The notes: a model not told the origin generated them from the letters alone. A stretch of DNA of 64,000 nt from Amylostereum areolatum (GCA_012932865.1 SAXG01000084.1:62001-126000), one strand, 5' to 3'; positions 1-13,030 are shown, counted from the stretch's first letter. Translations and numbers: made by a program.

Positions 1-1932
1 AAGGCCGTGAAGGATCTGTTCGAACGGCGTGGAGCGGTGTATTCGGAGCGCCCCGTTGTACCTATCTTTGAGTCGGACATGTAAGGATACCCTGCTCCTT
101 CCACAGCTACTCGTCTGACGCTGCCCGGGCCCAGGATGGCTCTCCATGATTGGAGTTACGGCATGTTTCCCACCAACCATCGATGGAGAAGGGGGCGCAA
201 AATCTCAGAGCAAGCCATGAGGCCGGAAGCCGTGCAAAATTACTGGCCAATTCTCGAGGTCAAAGCCCACCAATTTCTCTCAAAGGTCCTTCAGTCTCCA
301 ACCTCTTTCAGGGAACTCATCCGATAGTAGGCCACCTCTCCCGAATACCGATCCTTCAGAATTTTCTGCTCAAGTTAACTCGTGCAGTTCTGCGGGCTCC
401 ACCATACTACTTCTGTTGTACGGATACGACGCTGAAAGCCTTGATGACGACTTTCTTTCTCTCGCCGAAGATTTCATGGACGCCGTAAACAAAGTCATCC
501 TTCCCGGTGCTGTCCTGGTGAATGTTTTTCCCCTATGTGCGTGGCCTTTCTATTGTCATCCGTATTCGGTTATGAGTTCTTATAACGCCCACAGTGAAAT
601 ATCTTCCCAGCTGGTTACCCGGCATGGGCTTCAAAACGTCGGCCGCCAGGTGCAAGGAGGTTGGATATCGTGCGCGACAACGTGGTTATGACTACGTCAA
701 AGAGCGAATGGTAAGGAGTATCCCCGGCTATAGCAACGCCTACTAACTGGCGCACTACAGGCGGAAGGGACAGCAAGGCCGTCATTCGTTCGCGACCTTC
801 TTGAGAGCTCCCAAGAGGCCGACGACGACAATCCCCTGATGAACGATGACCAGACCATCATAGACTCCGTTGGAACTCTCTACGGTCGTACGTCAACCTG
901 CCTATCTGTAGTATACGGTCAAACACATTGACCCCTTTCCCACCCCAGCTGGCGCTGATACTGTATGCATCTCGCTAAACGGTGCTAGACGACTGTGCCC
1001 TGACTGTACTTACTAGACCGTGTCGGCGCTCAGCGTGTTCTTCCTCGCCCTTTCGCTAAACCCGAAGGTACAAGACAAGGCGCAGGAGGAGCTTGACCGT
1101 GTCGTCGGCGATGGAAGGCTCCCGACCTTCTCTGACCGTGCCTCCCTGCCGTACGTGGAGGCTGTTTACAAGGAGACTTTGCGATGGATGCCTCCTGTTC
1201 CACTTTGTTCGTGCACCCAGACTTTTACTTAATGCCCACCGCTCACTGTTCCGAGTCATTTCTAGCTCTTCCTCATCAAACGGCTCGGGACGACGTTTAC
1301 GAAGGTTACTACATACCCAAAGGTACGCCCACCCCTTTTCTGTTTTCTTCAAGTATGACGATTACGGTTTATAGGCTCCGTTGTCTTCGGAAACGTGTGG
1401 TCAGCGCCTTGAACCCGTCCGTCTCGATATCCTGCTATTCTCACTACCTATTGTCGTGCAGGTCTATTCTTCACGACCCAGATTCATATCCAAATCCGGA
1501 GTCCTTCGACCCGTCTCGTTTCCTCGATATTGAAGGCAAGATGATTGACGACCCCAATCTATCTCTCGTTTTCGACTTCGGTAGGCGGTAAGTCTTCGCG
1601 CGATATAAGCTAAGCTTTATGTCCATCGACCGATAGCCCTAACTTCCCCAAAGTATATGTCCAGGGCGACATCTCGCCGATTCGTCCGTCTGGATAGTCA
1701 TCGCCTCCGTGTTATATTCGCTCCGTATCGCGTCGGCAAAGGATGAAACGTGCCAGGAGACAGCAGGAAGGTTCACGGATACAATTGTCAGGTAAGCGCA
1801 GATCTGTGTAGCTTGCTTGGTTTAAAGGCTTCCATCTGAACTGCCTGTAGTCACCCCGAGGCCTTCAACTGTATCATCATGCCTCGGAACGAACATGTCA
1901 AAAACCTCGTGGAGACATCAGAGAATCCCTAA
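1..1932 (+). CDS. Cytochrome P450 monooxygenase, 5' end outside the window
   Basis: This is a heme-thiolate monooxygenase of the microsomal fungal type; its substrate cannot be told from sequence. The window opens inside an exon reading KAVKDLFERRGAVYSERP, so the membrane anchor and first exon are missing. Introns of about 50-70 nt split the gene. Visible motifs are the I-helix AGADT followed by TVSALSVFFLALSLNP, the ExxR motif (ETLR, 1173-1184), and the heme loop FDFGRR / ICPGRHLA, interrupted by an intron at about 1589-1652, with the cysteine ligand present. Exons join in frame to the stop at 1930-1932, so I see no damage. It resembles the P450 at 21904-24172 across its whole length, including the intron inside the heme loop. 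The family may be close to OrdA-like agaricomycete P450s, but that placement is inference. Confidence 0.88.
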
Positions 1933-2458
1933 GTTCCAGGGTACACTGTTCGCAGACTGCAGTAGGAACTCAGTGCTAAGTTGTTCCATTGAAACGAGTA
2001 GCATTTACGTACGTCGCATGATCACTGTGAAAACATGTTTCATACCGAGGCCCGTTACTCGCATGTGGGCTCACAGGTTCGAAAGTGTATCGAACCCATG
2101 CAAAGTGTTATAGCAACAACTCTGAGCGCAAGAAGCCGACAAAAGCATGACAGGAACTTCCCACAAGTATTCGAAGTTCTGCATAACCAGTTCTGCATTA
2201 CCCTGTCAGGGTGGAGCGCGCTCAGACTCGCCACACCACACCAAAAAAGAAACCCTTGTCTAAATTCAAAGAACCTGTAATGTAGTCAGCCAGAGAAAAC
2301 AGTGGAACGAGCGCGTAGTGAGAATGTATGGAGGGTATGCCTATGGTACAAGCATGCGTGTGGGGGTAAGGTCCGAGCAATGAGTGAGTTCTACGCGTCG
2401 AATCGAGCGGGTACCGAAAAGGTGTCCATGAGTCGAAAGTCTATCAACCGTTCTCGTA
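1933..2458. other. Convergent intergenic region, no gene seen
   Basis: About 525 bases between two genes whose 3' ends face each other. Open frames are short and start in low-complexity sequence. I see no splice-linked coding potential. It presumably holds both 3' UTRs. Confidence 0.6.
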
Positions 2459-4860
2459 TCATTGAAACTTTTCCTTGTATATCCACGCAAGGCCGATGTC
2501 GCTGACGCCCTGCGCAACCTGTCTCGTCGTCAGCTGGCGAACGCAAGCACCAAAGCGAGCAAAGAAAGTCACTCACTGCGGCGCGATACCACTTCGCCGC
2601 CTCCTTCCGGTCCTTCTTGCATCCCCGTCCGTTCGCAAGACAGAACCCAAGCTCCTGCTGTGCATCCGCGTCCCCCAGGCGCGCTGCGACCCGGAAATAG
2701 CTCTGCGTGTACTTGTGAGCCCATCGGACCACCGCTACCGCCACGAACAGACTCACCACGGCCATTTTCGGATCCTTCTTCACGCCCCATCCCTGGAGAA
2801 AGCACTGACCGACCTCGTAGATCGCGAGCACCAGCTCGGCCTTCACCGCGCTTTTATCCCCGCCCTCGGTCCCGCCCCCAGCGCCGAGCATGCCCATCTG
2901 GTTCCTGAGACCCTCAAGATCGCCCACAGCCGCCTCAGCCGCGCGCCGCAACCACGCAAAGCCCTGTTTCGCGTCCGCGACGCAGCCCCAGCCGTGCCGG
3001 AGCGTGAGCCCCCACATGAGCATGCCGAAGCCTGAACCACCGTCCATGCGCGCGCTCCGCTCGAAGCACGCCGCGCTCTCCTCGAGCCGGTTCGCCTCGT
3101 GGTGTTGGATCCCGAGTTGGAGGTAATCGTCTGAGGTTGTGGGTCCGGTGGAAAGGGGTGAGGCGGAGGGGGAGGGTGCGGCGCGCCGAGAGGAGGATGT
3201 GGTGGACGGGTTGGGTGAGGACGGGGTAGGCGTGGTTAGGGAGGGCGCGGAAGCGTTGCGGGAGGATGGACCGGTGGGCTGCCACGGGGAGGGCAGAGCG
3301 CCGGGAACTTGGAGGGTGTCGTTTGAGCCGTTGGGATTGTCCAGTTGGTAGAAGGAGTAGGAGGAATAGACGCTGGTGGCGGGGCTGGAGGGAATCGGAG
3401 GGGGTTCGCGGCGGAGGGAAACAAACCCTGAGGAAGCGGCGGCGGAGCTGGGTTGCATGACGGATTCGGAGCGGGAGCGGGAGAGCGAGGGTGAAGGCGA
3501 GGGAAGAGCGAGAGACGAGACGGATGCGGTATATTGCGTTTCGTTCGGACTGCGGGGCATCGCGTACGGAGAGTGCGGTGCAGGCGAGCGCCCACTCGAG
3601 CGTGGATCTTGACCGGGCTCCGTTGAGCGTGATCTCGGCGAAGACACGGCGGATGGACTCGGCGACCACAGTTGGGAGTTGGCCGGCGAACTGGGCGAGA
3701 TTTTGCGGTGCGCGTTGCGCTCGAGCACCTTGCGTTTCTCGTCCTCGGAGCCGATGACGCTCGGGCGGTTCGGGCGGGAGTAGTTGACCCCTTGGGGGAG
3801 AGCGGAGGGCGTGCGGCCGGAGGGCGTGACGGGAGAAGGGTAGCCGGGGGAACGCGGGGCGGGGACAGGGGAGCGGTGGGAGGACGCGTACTCGTGCTCG
3901 TAGTCGATGTCGGGGGCTTCGGCGGAGATGACGACTTGGGGAACGATCGTTGGCATCGGGTCGGGGTCACTCTGGCGGAACATGAAGGGGTCGACTTCGC
4001 TGCTTTGTCGCGGGCGGGTGGTGGTGGGGAATGCTGTATAATCCTGCCCCACGTCGTTGTTATATGTCGGGCCATCTGGAGACAGACGTCGTCAGCGACG
4101 GCGACTACGAGCGACGGTTGCTGGGAAAGAAGCGAGCGGCGAACGCGAGGCTGGGATGGCGGGGTGCGGTCATGAGGCGAGTCTATGCGCGCTTTGCGGG
4201 GACTCCGCACCATCGCCGCCCGTTGACGGCGTCCAAGGACACACTCGTCTTCTGTCCGCGACCATGCCATCCCCTCCAACACAACATCTCATTCATGTCC
4301 ATCCTCCTCCTCGGATACGAAGGACGGTACACACCTGATCGGCCATACCTGCCATAGCTCGGAGTGTCTGGTGGGGTTCTCAACATTTTGTTTCCTCCGG
4401 GAGACCCATGGGAATACAAACTCGCGTCCTCGTCGTAAAAAACATCCTGACTGTCGTCCCTCGAATGAGACAAATTGAACATGTCGAGGGTGGTGTTGAA
4501 GGAGGAGTGCGTGCCCGTGGACGTGCGGAACTGCGTATGCAGCAGGGGCGAGGACGGCGGACGTGGTGCGCGTCGACGCGGCTGGGGCTCCGGCTCGTCG
4601 AAAGGATTGCTGAAATTTGGCCGGGACTCGTCGGAGACTTGGATGGCATTGGGCGCGCGTTTCACCCTGCGGGACGAGGTGCGGCGGACAAGGGTGTCGA
4701 GCGGAGAAGAGCTTTGGAGAGAATGGACCGAACGGGCGCTGAGGTCGTTCATCGGTGGCCGCGTCGACAGGGGGGATGTCGGGGGCGAGAGAGGATGGTG
4801 AGGTGAAGAAGAAGAGCGGAAGGCAACGGCGGGCTGGGCATCGTTCGCGACGATGAACAC
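2459..4860 (-). CDS. Sel1-like repeat protein with long disordered N-terminus
   Basis: The model has three exons: 4860-4335, 4075-2577 and 2518-2459. They sum to 2085 nt (694 residues plus stop). The last intron (2519-2576, GTGAGT...ACAG) turns a frame that otherwise drifts into nonsense into the expected repeat end, AAVAQGVSDIGLAWIYKEKF. Roughly the first 480 residues are Ser/Pro-rich and disordered. The C-terminal part has Sel1-type helical repeats: YLQLGIQHHEANRLEESAAC, a repeat with GLTLRHGWGC, GQCFLQGWGVKKDPKMA, and ELGFCLANGRGCKKDRKEAA. Fungal relatives include activators of chitin synthase (Skt5/Chs4) and cell-cycle-linked Sel1 proteins. I see no C-terminal CaaX box, so a Chs4 role is not supported. 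The 259-nt first intron is longer than its neighbours and is the least certain part. Confidence 0.85.
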
Positions 4861-6718
4861 ACCAGTTGAGCAACCGCCGTGATTTTACCTTTTTCGGTCA
4901 AGTCAGCACGCGCCGCGCGCCCGCAGTCGTCGTATGTACGTCTTCCTGAATCCTGATCCTCAACGTCAACTTTCGTCAAGTCCCGCTCATCCTCCGCGAC
5001 CAGCACCGTGGCCTCGGATGTATGTCAAAGCGTGCCACCCACTGTCACACGAGCTCATTTTACCCTGTCCGCAAGATAGTCTTCGCCAGGCAATGGTACA
5101 TAGCATCCCTTCGCGCACAACGGTTTCTCCTCTTGGACCTGGTACGTAGCAATACGTCCTCATACGTCCCTTCGACAATACGGGCTCACGATGACCCTCT
5201 TATAATTAGCGCGTTTATTTTAGGTGCTCGCGCGCTCAGCATGCTATAAAAATTTCCAAGAGTCAAATTTGGACCATGGTATTTTGGGGGAGGTCGCCGT
5301 TACCTGCAGGCTACAACCAGTGCGACACTGCGAGGATCAGCCGGCGCGTAGGATGTTTTTATCCTTGTAGACTCTCACAGATCCCACAAGTCTTTCCCAT
5401 GGTCTGAATATACAGTATCAGGCTCCCAAGGCAGAAGGCTCTCCGTTGTTCGGTCAGATGCGCGTTCCCTTCGCCTCCGAACCAGGTCGAACGGTCCAGC
5501 CCTGCTTCAATTATCTTGATTCGTAGTCATGCTCCTCCATCGGCGTCGTCAAAGGTGCCATGAAAAAAATTTCAGTCAATGTAGCTCTGATCGCTTGGAC
5601 CAGTCTCCTTGCAAGTCGCCCTCGAATCGGTACGTGTCCCCGTTCTTTACCGATCGCCTGATCGTTGCTTTTTTCCAGATAAAATCTGACTATGTAGGGT
5701 GAATGACCCGAATCCAAAAGCCACCCGACGGTTCGAAACGGGGTTCAAGACCCGCCTCTCCTCGCTTTCTTCCTCTGGCCACGAGTACTCCGTCGCGCCT
5801 GGTACGACTTTGACAGGTTCAAATCCCGTCGCACGGCACATTCAAAGAAAGGCTTTACATCGCCTGCCCCTGCCCATCCTCCAGGCTTCGACACATTTTC
5901 ACGCTGCAAGCCGTACCTCCGGTTCGACGATGTACTCTCCTTGGCCACACAACGTCTGTCACCATGTCGCTGCTCCACCCTGGCCTGCACACTTGCTTCG
6001 CCAACAGTACTTTCTTTTTCATGTAGTAATACCCCCCTTGTACACCCTGCTATTATGCCAATAATTCCATCTCCTGTGCATCCCATCGATGCAACTTGGA
6101 TGCAACCCTTTCGGTCTCGAAGTCTACTGAAGTTGGCATAAATGGTAACTTACGATGAACAGGTTCGGCCACATATCTCGGCCACAAATGAGTCACCTTG
6201 TGCCCGTTGAAGAAACGCGTCCCCTTAGGCTGCCAATCGTGCACCAACCTGCGCCAACTGGTAGCCGTCCACCGCAGTCGCTGCAGCGGAGCACCTGCAT
6301 CCGCGCGCGAGCTGAGCATGTCGAGAATGTCTTCCATGTATAGCTGAAGTGACGGGTGGTGGACTATGTGTCCGTGTCTGACACCGTAAATTGACCGAAA
6401 GACGGGAGCAAGGAGGGAGTAAATGAGTATGAGGCGATGACCACCGAAAGTAAAACAACATGAATCTAGAGCATATAGGCTGGGAAAGGTATACAGGACC
6501 GGGTGGGTCGATGGGTGTAGGCTCTACTAAGTATACGAGATATCGGGAAGTAGATGGGAAACGTGCGAAGCTAGGGAATAGAGAAGATATATAGGAAATA
6601 CTATAACGGGGAGATCCGTGTGTGCAGTCCGTGTCCATGTACAGTATGCAGTGTCCGAGTCGTAATGGCCGAGTCTGTCTATAAATGAAATCCGTCCATG
6701 ATGATGCGAATCAACGGC
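4861..6718. other. Intergenic region, no gene supported
   Basis: About 1.86 kb upstream of the Sel1 gene and downstream of the coiled-coil gene. Open frames are under 125 codons, overlap on both strands and lack recognisable domains. Two tRNA T-arm-like strings (near 5740 and 5816) do not fold into a tRNA. The stretch 6350-6700 is AT-richer and probably includes the 3' UTR of the coiled-coil gene. Confidence 0.5.
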
Positions 6719-9700
6719 CTATCGGAAGCCCGCGCGCGACACTCGACCATCATTATCCCTTGCAGTATTGTCCAGCGCGCCAAGCGGTGTCCGCGTACTT
6801 GTCTGCGTCTTCGTTGGCGTAGGAAGCGGACAGGAGGGTTCGGAGGGTGAGCGTCCGGCTGGTGTGCTCGTTCGGCAGCGGGCATCGATGCGTTGCTCGA
6901 ACTGGACCCATGGCGGAAGACCAACGACGCTGTCGACGATAATTTCAGCGGGCGGTACGTCGCCTCCACCTGTCACACGATCTAAATAGGGGGAGCATCT
7001 AGAAACGATCCATGCGGACAAAGGAGGCGGGAGACATACTCGACGTGGGGGAAGGGAGTACGCTGGTTTCATCTCGAACAACGTTGCTGGGGGATGCCAG
7101 TGGAACATCCAGTGTGGCGAACAGCGGTGGTACGAAGGCGGATGAGTCTAAGCCATTTAGGAGGGGTGAGAAAAGGTCGGCGATGTCTCGAGGGCTCGTC
7201 GATGGTCGAGGCTCCCGCTCGGACGGGCATGCAATCCAGAGGCACGCGGACGGTGAAAGGGGTTCTTCAAGAGTCTCAGTTTTGATGGAAGATAGAGGTA
7301 CAGCCATGTCCAGCTGGAACGCCGACGTTGAGAAAGTCGAAACAGCGGAATGGCGACGAGATGAATTGGCCGATCCTCCATGCGACGTAGGTGATCCTTG
7401 AGGTAAAGACCAGTCAACAATCTTCGGCAGTGCGAGATCTATAGGGCAGGAAGGAGACTGTATGGAATCTAAAAGCGAGGCCGGTGTAAGACTAATGAAG
7501 ATATCAACGAGGTAAACTGGAGGTATCTTACCTAGAATGGGACCTGCTTCCTCCAATGGGCTGACGCACTGCTCCTCAGATTCAGAGGTCAAGGTCTTCA
7601 AACCAAGGCAAGCAAGCTGACGGGGTGTAATAGTTGCTTGAACTTGAGGCGGAACGGTGAGAGTGGCGTTGAACAAGTCATGGTCACTAGGCGCGGTGGC
7701 GACGATAACAGGCGAACCCTTGTCTTTGTGGGTGACGGCGAGTGGCGACGGGGACGACGGCCATGTAGAGAGGGTGGCCCCATTTGCGCGTGGGGACAAG
7801 TTTAGGCCGCTAAAGCCCAGGGCTCTTGAACGGTCCGAAGGGTTCTGCGCAGGGACAGAACCTGTCAAGTCCGTGCTAACGTACGCGCAGGTATCGTTCT
7901 GGTCGCAATTCACTGGTTTAGTAGACAACTCCGCGTCGTGCTTGGTCGTTCTACACTTCCTCTTCTTGAGTTGCGCCGTCAGCTTCTTATCAGCAGCCAG
8001 TTGATCCTTGGTTTGCTCGAGTTCCGACCGAAGGTCTCGAATGTTGAGGTTCTGCTCCAAAGTCCTGGCAGTGAATTGAGCCTTAAGACCCGTCCGCGAG
8101 GCATCCAACCCATCTAGCATAGTCTGCCATTGCGTCTCGCGCGTTTGCATCTGCCTATCCTTCTGCACCACGGCCCCGTTCGCCTCCTCTACTTCCGCCT
8201 CCAGCGCATCGACCTGTTGGGTCATCTCCGAAATTGCGTTCCGCAGGCCCTCCACTGTCTCCTCCATGTCTTGAACTTGTGCTAGCCGCTTCGCGTCCTG
8301 GAGCCTTGCACCTGCTTTCGCCTCCAACCGCGCGTCTTCAAGCCTACGCTCCAAATCTTCGACTTTCGTTTCCAGCTTCCATGTACAGATCTGGCGATAT
8401 ACGCTGTCGCGGAGAGCGGACTCATACTTGTCACGAGTTGCGCTTAGTTCCTTTTGGGCTTTCAGAAACTGGGCTTTGTTTGCCTCACGCTCCTCGAGAA
8501 GCGTAGTCATGAGCTGGCCAATGTCGAGCTCGCGCGCGTTGAGCTCAACGTAGACGCCGTCAACCGTGGCTTGAGATTCTTCCAATTCGTCGTGGGCGGC
8601 TTCTAAAGCTTCGTCTTGTTCGGAGACACGGTGGAGAAGCTGGTTACGCTGAGACACAACTTGGTCGAGCTCGGAGACAACTTTCGCCAGCTCATCGTTG
8701 GCGGCACTGGACACCTCCGCGAGGGAAGCCTCCAAGCTTTGAAGGCGCGTCTATGTGGACAGTTCGCATGAGATGATAGAGGAACGTTGTACGAATGGAC
8801 GAACCTCGAAGTTATGCCCAAGCTCAGAAATCTGGCCCTCGAGTCGAGAGTTGTCTTCAGCGTGCTTTTCGCAGGTCACACGCGCATCGGCGGCATCAGC
8901 GAGCGCGACTTCAAGTGCGTTTCGTAGATCATCTTCTCTTGCGAGTGAGTCGGTAAGACACTGTTGCTGCACCGAGTGAGCGTTCTCCAGCTCGCCAAGG
9001 GACCGCTCAAGTTCAATTATGGTTTTGTCCTTGAGCTGGGTTTCTAACGCGTGCGTCCGGGATTGTTGCTGTAGAGATGGTAAGTGAAGTAGAAAGTAAA
9101 TCAAAACATCGACGAACCTCGTTGGCCGCTTTGATCTCGACAATTTGAACTTGCAGCTGGGCGATCTCCCGAACGGCCCTTATACCGATATTGTGCTCCT
9201 TGACGGCCTTGCGGGCCTCGCAATCGCGAGCTAGTACTAGGTCTTGTTCCCGAGCGAGCGAGTCGTCCAGTCGTTGTTGCACCTCTGAGAAGGCCCCTTG
9301 CATAATCACAGAAGATCGCTCCAGCCGCGCGATCGTCTCATCTCTCATCTTGGTCTCCAGTGTCTGTTCACGGCTGGCTGCGAGCGCGCGCTGGGTGGCC
9401 TCTTCCGCCAGACGGACTTTACTCTCAATCACAGAGGACGACTGCCTGAGGGTTTGGATTTCGATTTCGAGTTGAGCGATGGAATTCTCATTCTTGTCGA
9501 GTTGAGAGAACTGCTCGCAGATAGTCGCACGTAAGGGTTGAGAGGCTTCTTTCGCCGAGTGAATCTGGTCCTCGAGGGTGGAGGTAGACTGTCGGAGTTG
9601 TCGGACCTGAATCTTGAGTAGGGTAATAGCCCCGTCCTTCTTAATGAGCTCTGTCTGAAGCTCTGCCTCGTGAGTTCGGAGTGTCAAGACTGTGTTCGCT

Positions 9701-10609
9701 GCCTCAACTCCGAATTCATCCGGCTCCGATATTTCCTTTTCCTGGACGAGAATGAAGGCGTGTAGGGAATGAAGCTTGCTGGCCTGGATATGAGCGTACG
9801 ACTGGTACGTATGCTGGATCTGCTCAAGAGGTTAGTCACGATGATGTGAATGCTACTTGTCACGAACATACCGAGGCAAGAACGTATCTCAGGATCCAGA
9901 GAGGGGACGTTACGAGGACCGCGAGCCCAATCGATCGAAAGACTGACTAGCGAAGGGGTCAGAAACTTCGCAGGGGCGGAGTAAGATGAGACGTACTTAC
10001 CACGGTGCGGAAATGCTCAAGGACACAACTCAGACTTAACATGGAGACATCCAGTATAATGGCTCCCGCCAATCGAGGTGGCCACTCAGGCAGCTCCTTC
10101 CGGAGCTGGATTTCACCCACGACCCAGCATCTCGACACCACAGATGACCAGCGTCGGATAGTGGAGTGAAGAGAACGCTTGCATACCCGGCCGAAATCTT
10201 GAACATGCACCAGTTTGTTGATGGCCGCGACGACTGCCAGTAGGAGGAAAGCCGCGAGGGAGAGGATCGTGTGACGAAAGGGGACAAGACGGGGTGCTGG
10301 CGGCTGCGGGAGGACCATAAGGGCGTACACCTCCGCGGCAGGGGTGGTTTCTGGAAGGCGAAGAGGACACCCGCCAGACGGCTGGGGGGATTGTGAAAGT
10401 TCCGGTCCATCCCATGGAGATCCCGGTGGGTCAAACATTGCAGAAGGGAAGTTGGCGGAAGTGGCGGGGAAGGTGAGGGGAGAAGGGGATGAGGGGATGC
10501 CAGACTGGATAAATCTTGAATCAGATCCACCGGAGATTAGGACGATACTGCAAAGCGCAGTGAAGACGGCGATTACGGCGACGAGGAGATGGGCGAGAGC
10601 ATCAGACAT
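6719..10609 (-). CDS. Membrane-anchored long coiled-coil protein, function unknown
   Basis: The seven-exon model is 10609-10001, 9946-9872, 9819-9118, 9068-8805, 8750-7532, 7468-7040 and 6981-6719. It totals 3561 nt (1186 residues plus stop). All introns are 49-63 nt and the frame stays open throughout. The N-terminus has a hydrophobic segment (LLVAVIAVFTALCSIVLI), a Pro/Ser loop, a second (ILSLAAFLLLAVVAAI) and a third split over the exon 1-2 and 2-3 region (GLAVLVTSPLWILRYVLA). About 500 residues of charged heptad-like coiled coil follow, rich in E, Q, R and L. The C-terminal 350 residues are Ser/Pro-rich and disordered. The layout suggests a protein fixed in an endomembrane with a rod reaching into the cytosol, like a golgin or tether. 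That is inference from architecture only. The last two introns are the least certain. Confidence 0.78.
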
Positions 10610-11664
10610 TGCAGGCGATCCTGGAAGAGGATAGGGTAGGTGAGGAGGAGAAGATGGACGTGAGCGCGAGTTTGACTTGAGTCACGGGACTACATATATA
10701 TCGTTGACAGTTCCCCGCCGACAAGTGATGCATATCCATTGCATTCCAACAAGTCGCGCGACGCTGAGAGACTGGCCTGCGTCGAGTACATCCGGGTTCG
10801 GGGTGAGAGATCTTGTAGACGGTTTGAATGAGAACGCGTATAAATTCGGGCTTTCCGCCCAGATAATTCGTCTTCACCCATAAAGATACTCGCACTGGTC
10901 TGGCTAGAGGTGGTGGCGTCGAATGAACGAAACGATGTATCTGATATTCTTCGCGCGAGAAAGCGACGCCTATAGAAGTCACATGAATCGCATGGAAGTG
11001 TTCCAAACTCCATGGAATTGAAACGTACGAGGTACAGTCGTGCCACACTTTCCGACTTACGATCCAAACACCCAATCTGAAATCCGCAGTCCACGCCTGT
11101 TTACTGCAACCGGTGGAACGATACAGCATGACACCCATTTGCTTTCAACCTTGCTGTATTTAGCGGCGCATATGCACAAAGTCTAAGATGGTGTTTCGTC
11201 AGAAGAGAGCTGATAAGACACCACTGGTAAGTTACCGATATTGCGCAGACGCCTCGTCGTGGTTTGGTCGTGGTCAGCTATTATGACCATCATAGCTTCA
11301 TAGTTCGCCCTGGATCCGGACCACGTCGGTCGGGTCTCTGAGGTCTGAGTCCTTAGCGACAAACGGGACGACGATCATTCCTAGCGGTGTAGAGGAGTTT
11401 TTGTTCTTGGAAGCTGGATCGGGGTTGAACTAGGTTGAACGTTGTACGTTGAAACGCTGAATGCTGGAAAGCACGACCTGGAAACATGGACGTGGACACT
11501 TGGGTAGTGGGCAGCCGCAATGTATTGGTCAAAATATGCGTGAGGGTCGTGTCGTGTGTGATAGCTCCGTCACTATTCGTTACCCTTCGTCACTCTGCGT
11601 TACCCACATTGACTCCCGTCACGTCACGTCACTGCGAAAACGCCGACCACTGGCACTGGCACGA
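10610..11664. other. Intergenic region, no gene supported
   Basis: About 1.05 kb upstream of the coiled-coil gene. A minus-strand frame of 178 codons (10602-11138) has no domain, odd composition and overlaps the likely promoter of the coiled-coil gene. No convincing splice-linked gene is seen. Confidence 0.5.
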
Positions 11665-11670
11665 CCACCG

Positions 11671-11999
11671 TAGGACCCGTGAAGCTCCTGTGGATGTTTG
11701 TCCGGCGAACTTCCCGATTTTCGGTCAAAAAATGCACTTTTTTAGGCCCCAAAAATGCACTTTCGGCTAAGACTCGGCCCTGTTCCTGAAGCACGTGCCG
11801 TTTTTCCGCCGTCTCCGGCTCAGGACCAAGCTTTTTGGCATTAAAAGTTGGCCCAGACGGCCTCAAAAATGCACTTTTCTGACAAGGATATCCAGATTTT
11901 GGCTCAAAAAATGCACTTTCTGGGGAGCGATTTCGACAAATTTTGCCTCAAAAAATGCACTTTGGCGGACACACATCTGCAGGAGCTTCACGGGTCCTA
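11671..11999. mobile_element. MITE-like element with TIRs and five internal copies of a 13-bp motif
   Basis: A 329-bp unit has imperfect inverted ends of about 40 bp, beginning TAGGACCCGTGAAGCTCCTG. It is flanked by a direct 6-bp repeat CCACCG (11665-11670 and 12000-12005), consistent with a target-site duplication. Inside, the word AAAAATGCACTTT occurs five times in the same orientation, at 11728, 11751, 11865, 11907 and 11951. No transposase frame is present, so it would be non-autonomous. The motif array may be a binding-site cluster; that is inference. The superfamily is not assigned. Confidence 0.7.
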
Positions 12000-12005
12000 C
12001 CACCG

Positions 12006-12834
12006 TCCACGACCTCTGGCTCACCGCGACGCAGAATCCGGCTGCCTTACTTACGCAGGGAAAGACTTGGCAACGGTAAACAACGATGCTCACCTGAAAT
12101 CATTATACCAGCAGACATACTGATAGCACCAATAGGACATCGTTTGCAATGAAATCAGGCAGTGCGAACGGGAACTGCGAAAGAACTGGCCACGCTGCGG
12201 ACGCGTGGATGCCCCGTGAAGTGTTCTTACGGCTTGGCGGAACTCGCCATCCGACCATTTTCACATCGCATTGTGGAGCATCATACCAAGTACAGTCCAA
12301 ACCGTCGTCCCTGGAGATCGACGACAGCTATTTCAACTCTCTGGTGGTCCATGGACAATTTCAACTGCCCAACCGAGAGATGTGTAAGGCTGATTTATCA
12401 TATCGTTTCCGGGGCCATTTCGGTGTAACTCATCCCTTCAGGTCTGGTTGAACGGGGCACCAACCAAACCATGACTCGCGGTATGGTGTCGTTCGATGGA
12501 CAATAACGAACTTCGTATCAGGAGTCCATTCTGACATGCTCACCCACCGCGGCATGCTCTGGATGTGAGTCCTTGACGCGTCGATGCGGATGAGGACACT
12601 GGGTTTGACGTCCACTGCAGCCCCTGCCTGGCGAAAAATCTGTGCACCCGGTCGGCGTGGACCTTCCTACAGGCAACCCGTGTGATCGTGGTCGTTGACC
12701 AAAAACCATTACCCCGAGACCACCCTTTTTTCCATCTCGCATCGCGATAACGACCCCTCGTCGAGGCTGTGTCTCTGCCTCCCAAATTCGACACAGCCGT
12801 CTTTTGGGGGGACCTCATGCTGGTGTCTGAAATG
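12006..12834. other. Intergenic region, upstream of the repeat-protein gene
   Basis: No gene is supported. Minus-strand frames at 12430-12845 are short and featureless. The distal part probably belongs to the promoter of the gene starting at 13031. Confidence 0.45.
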
Positions 12835-12842
12835 TATAAAAG
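12835..12842 (+). promoter_or_regulatory. TATA box of the secreted repeat-protein gene
   Basis: TATAAAAG lies 196 bp upstream of the ATG at 13031. It is followed by a pyrimidine-rich leader (long C/T runs up to the ATCATC before the start codon), a pattern usual for strongly expressed fungal genes. The site is seen; promoter activity is inferred. Confidence 0.55.
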
Positions 12843-13030
12843 CATCGGTCAGTCCTTCCTCAAACCCCAGTCTTCGCCGCTCACTTATTCATCTTCTGCA
12901 GGTGCTGGTAACCTCGCTTCTTCTCTTTCATACTCAACTTTCCAAACTACCCTTCACGACATCCCCACGTCCTTTCGTCTTGCACATAACTTTTTTTGTC
13001 GCCAAATCACTTTCATTCATCTTTATCATC

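Noticed and set aside
3236..4282. 348-codon ORF overlapping the Sel1 gene
   Set aside because: Frame-shifted shadow of the Sel1 protein's GC-rich disordered region; the Sel1 frame is supported by splice continuity and repeats.
5730..5850. Possible tRNA genes (GGTTCAAGACC-like and GGTTCAAATCC-like T-arm strings on the plus strand)
   Set aside because: The T stems have mismatches and no matching acceptor stem, D arm or anticodon arm lies at the right distance.
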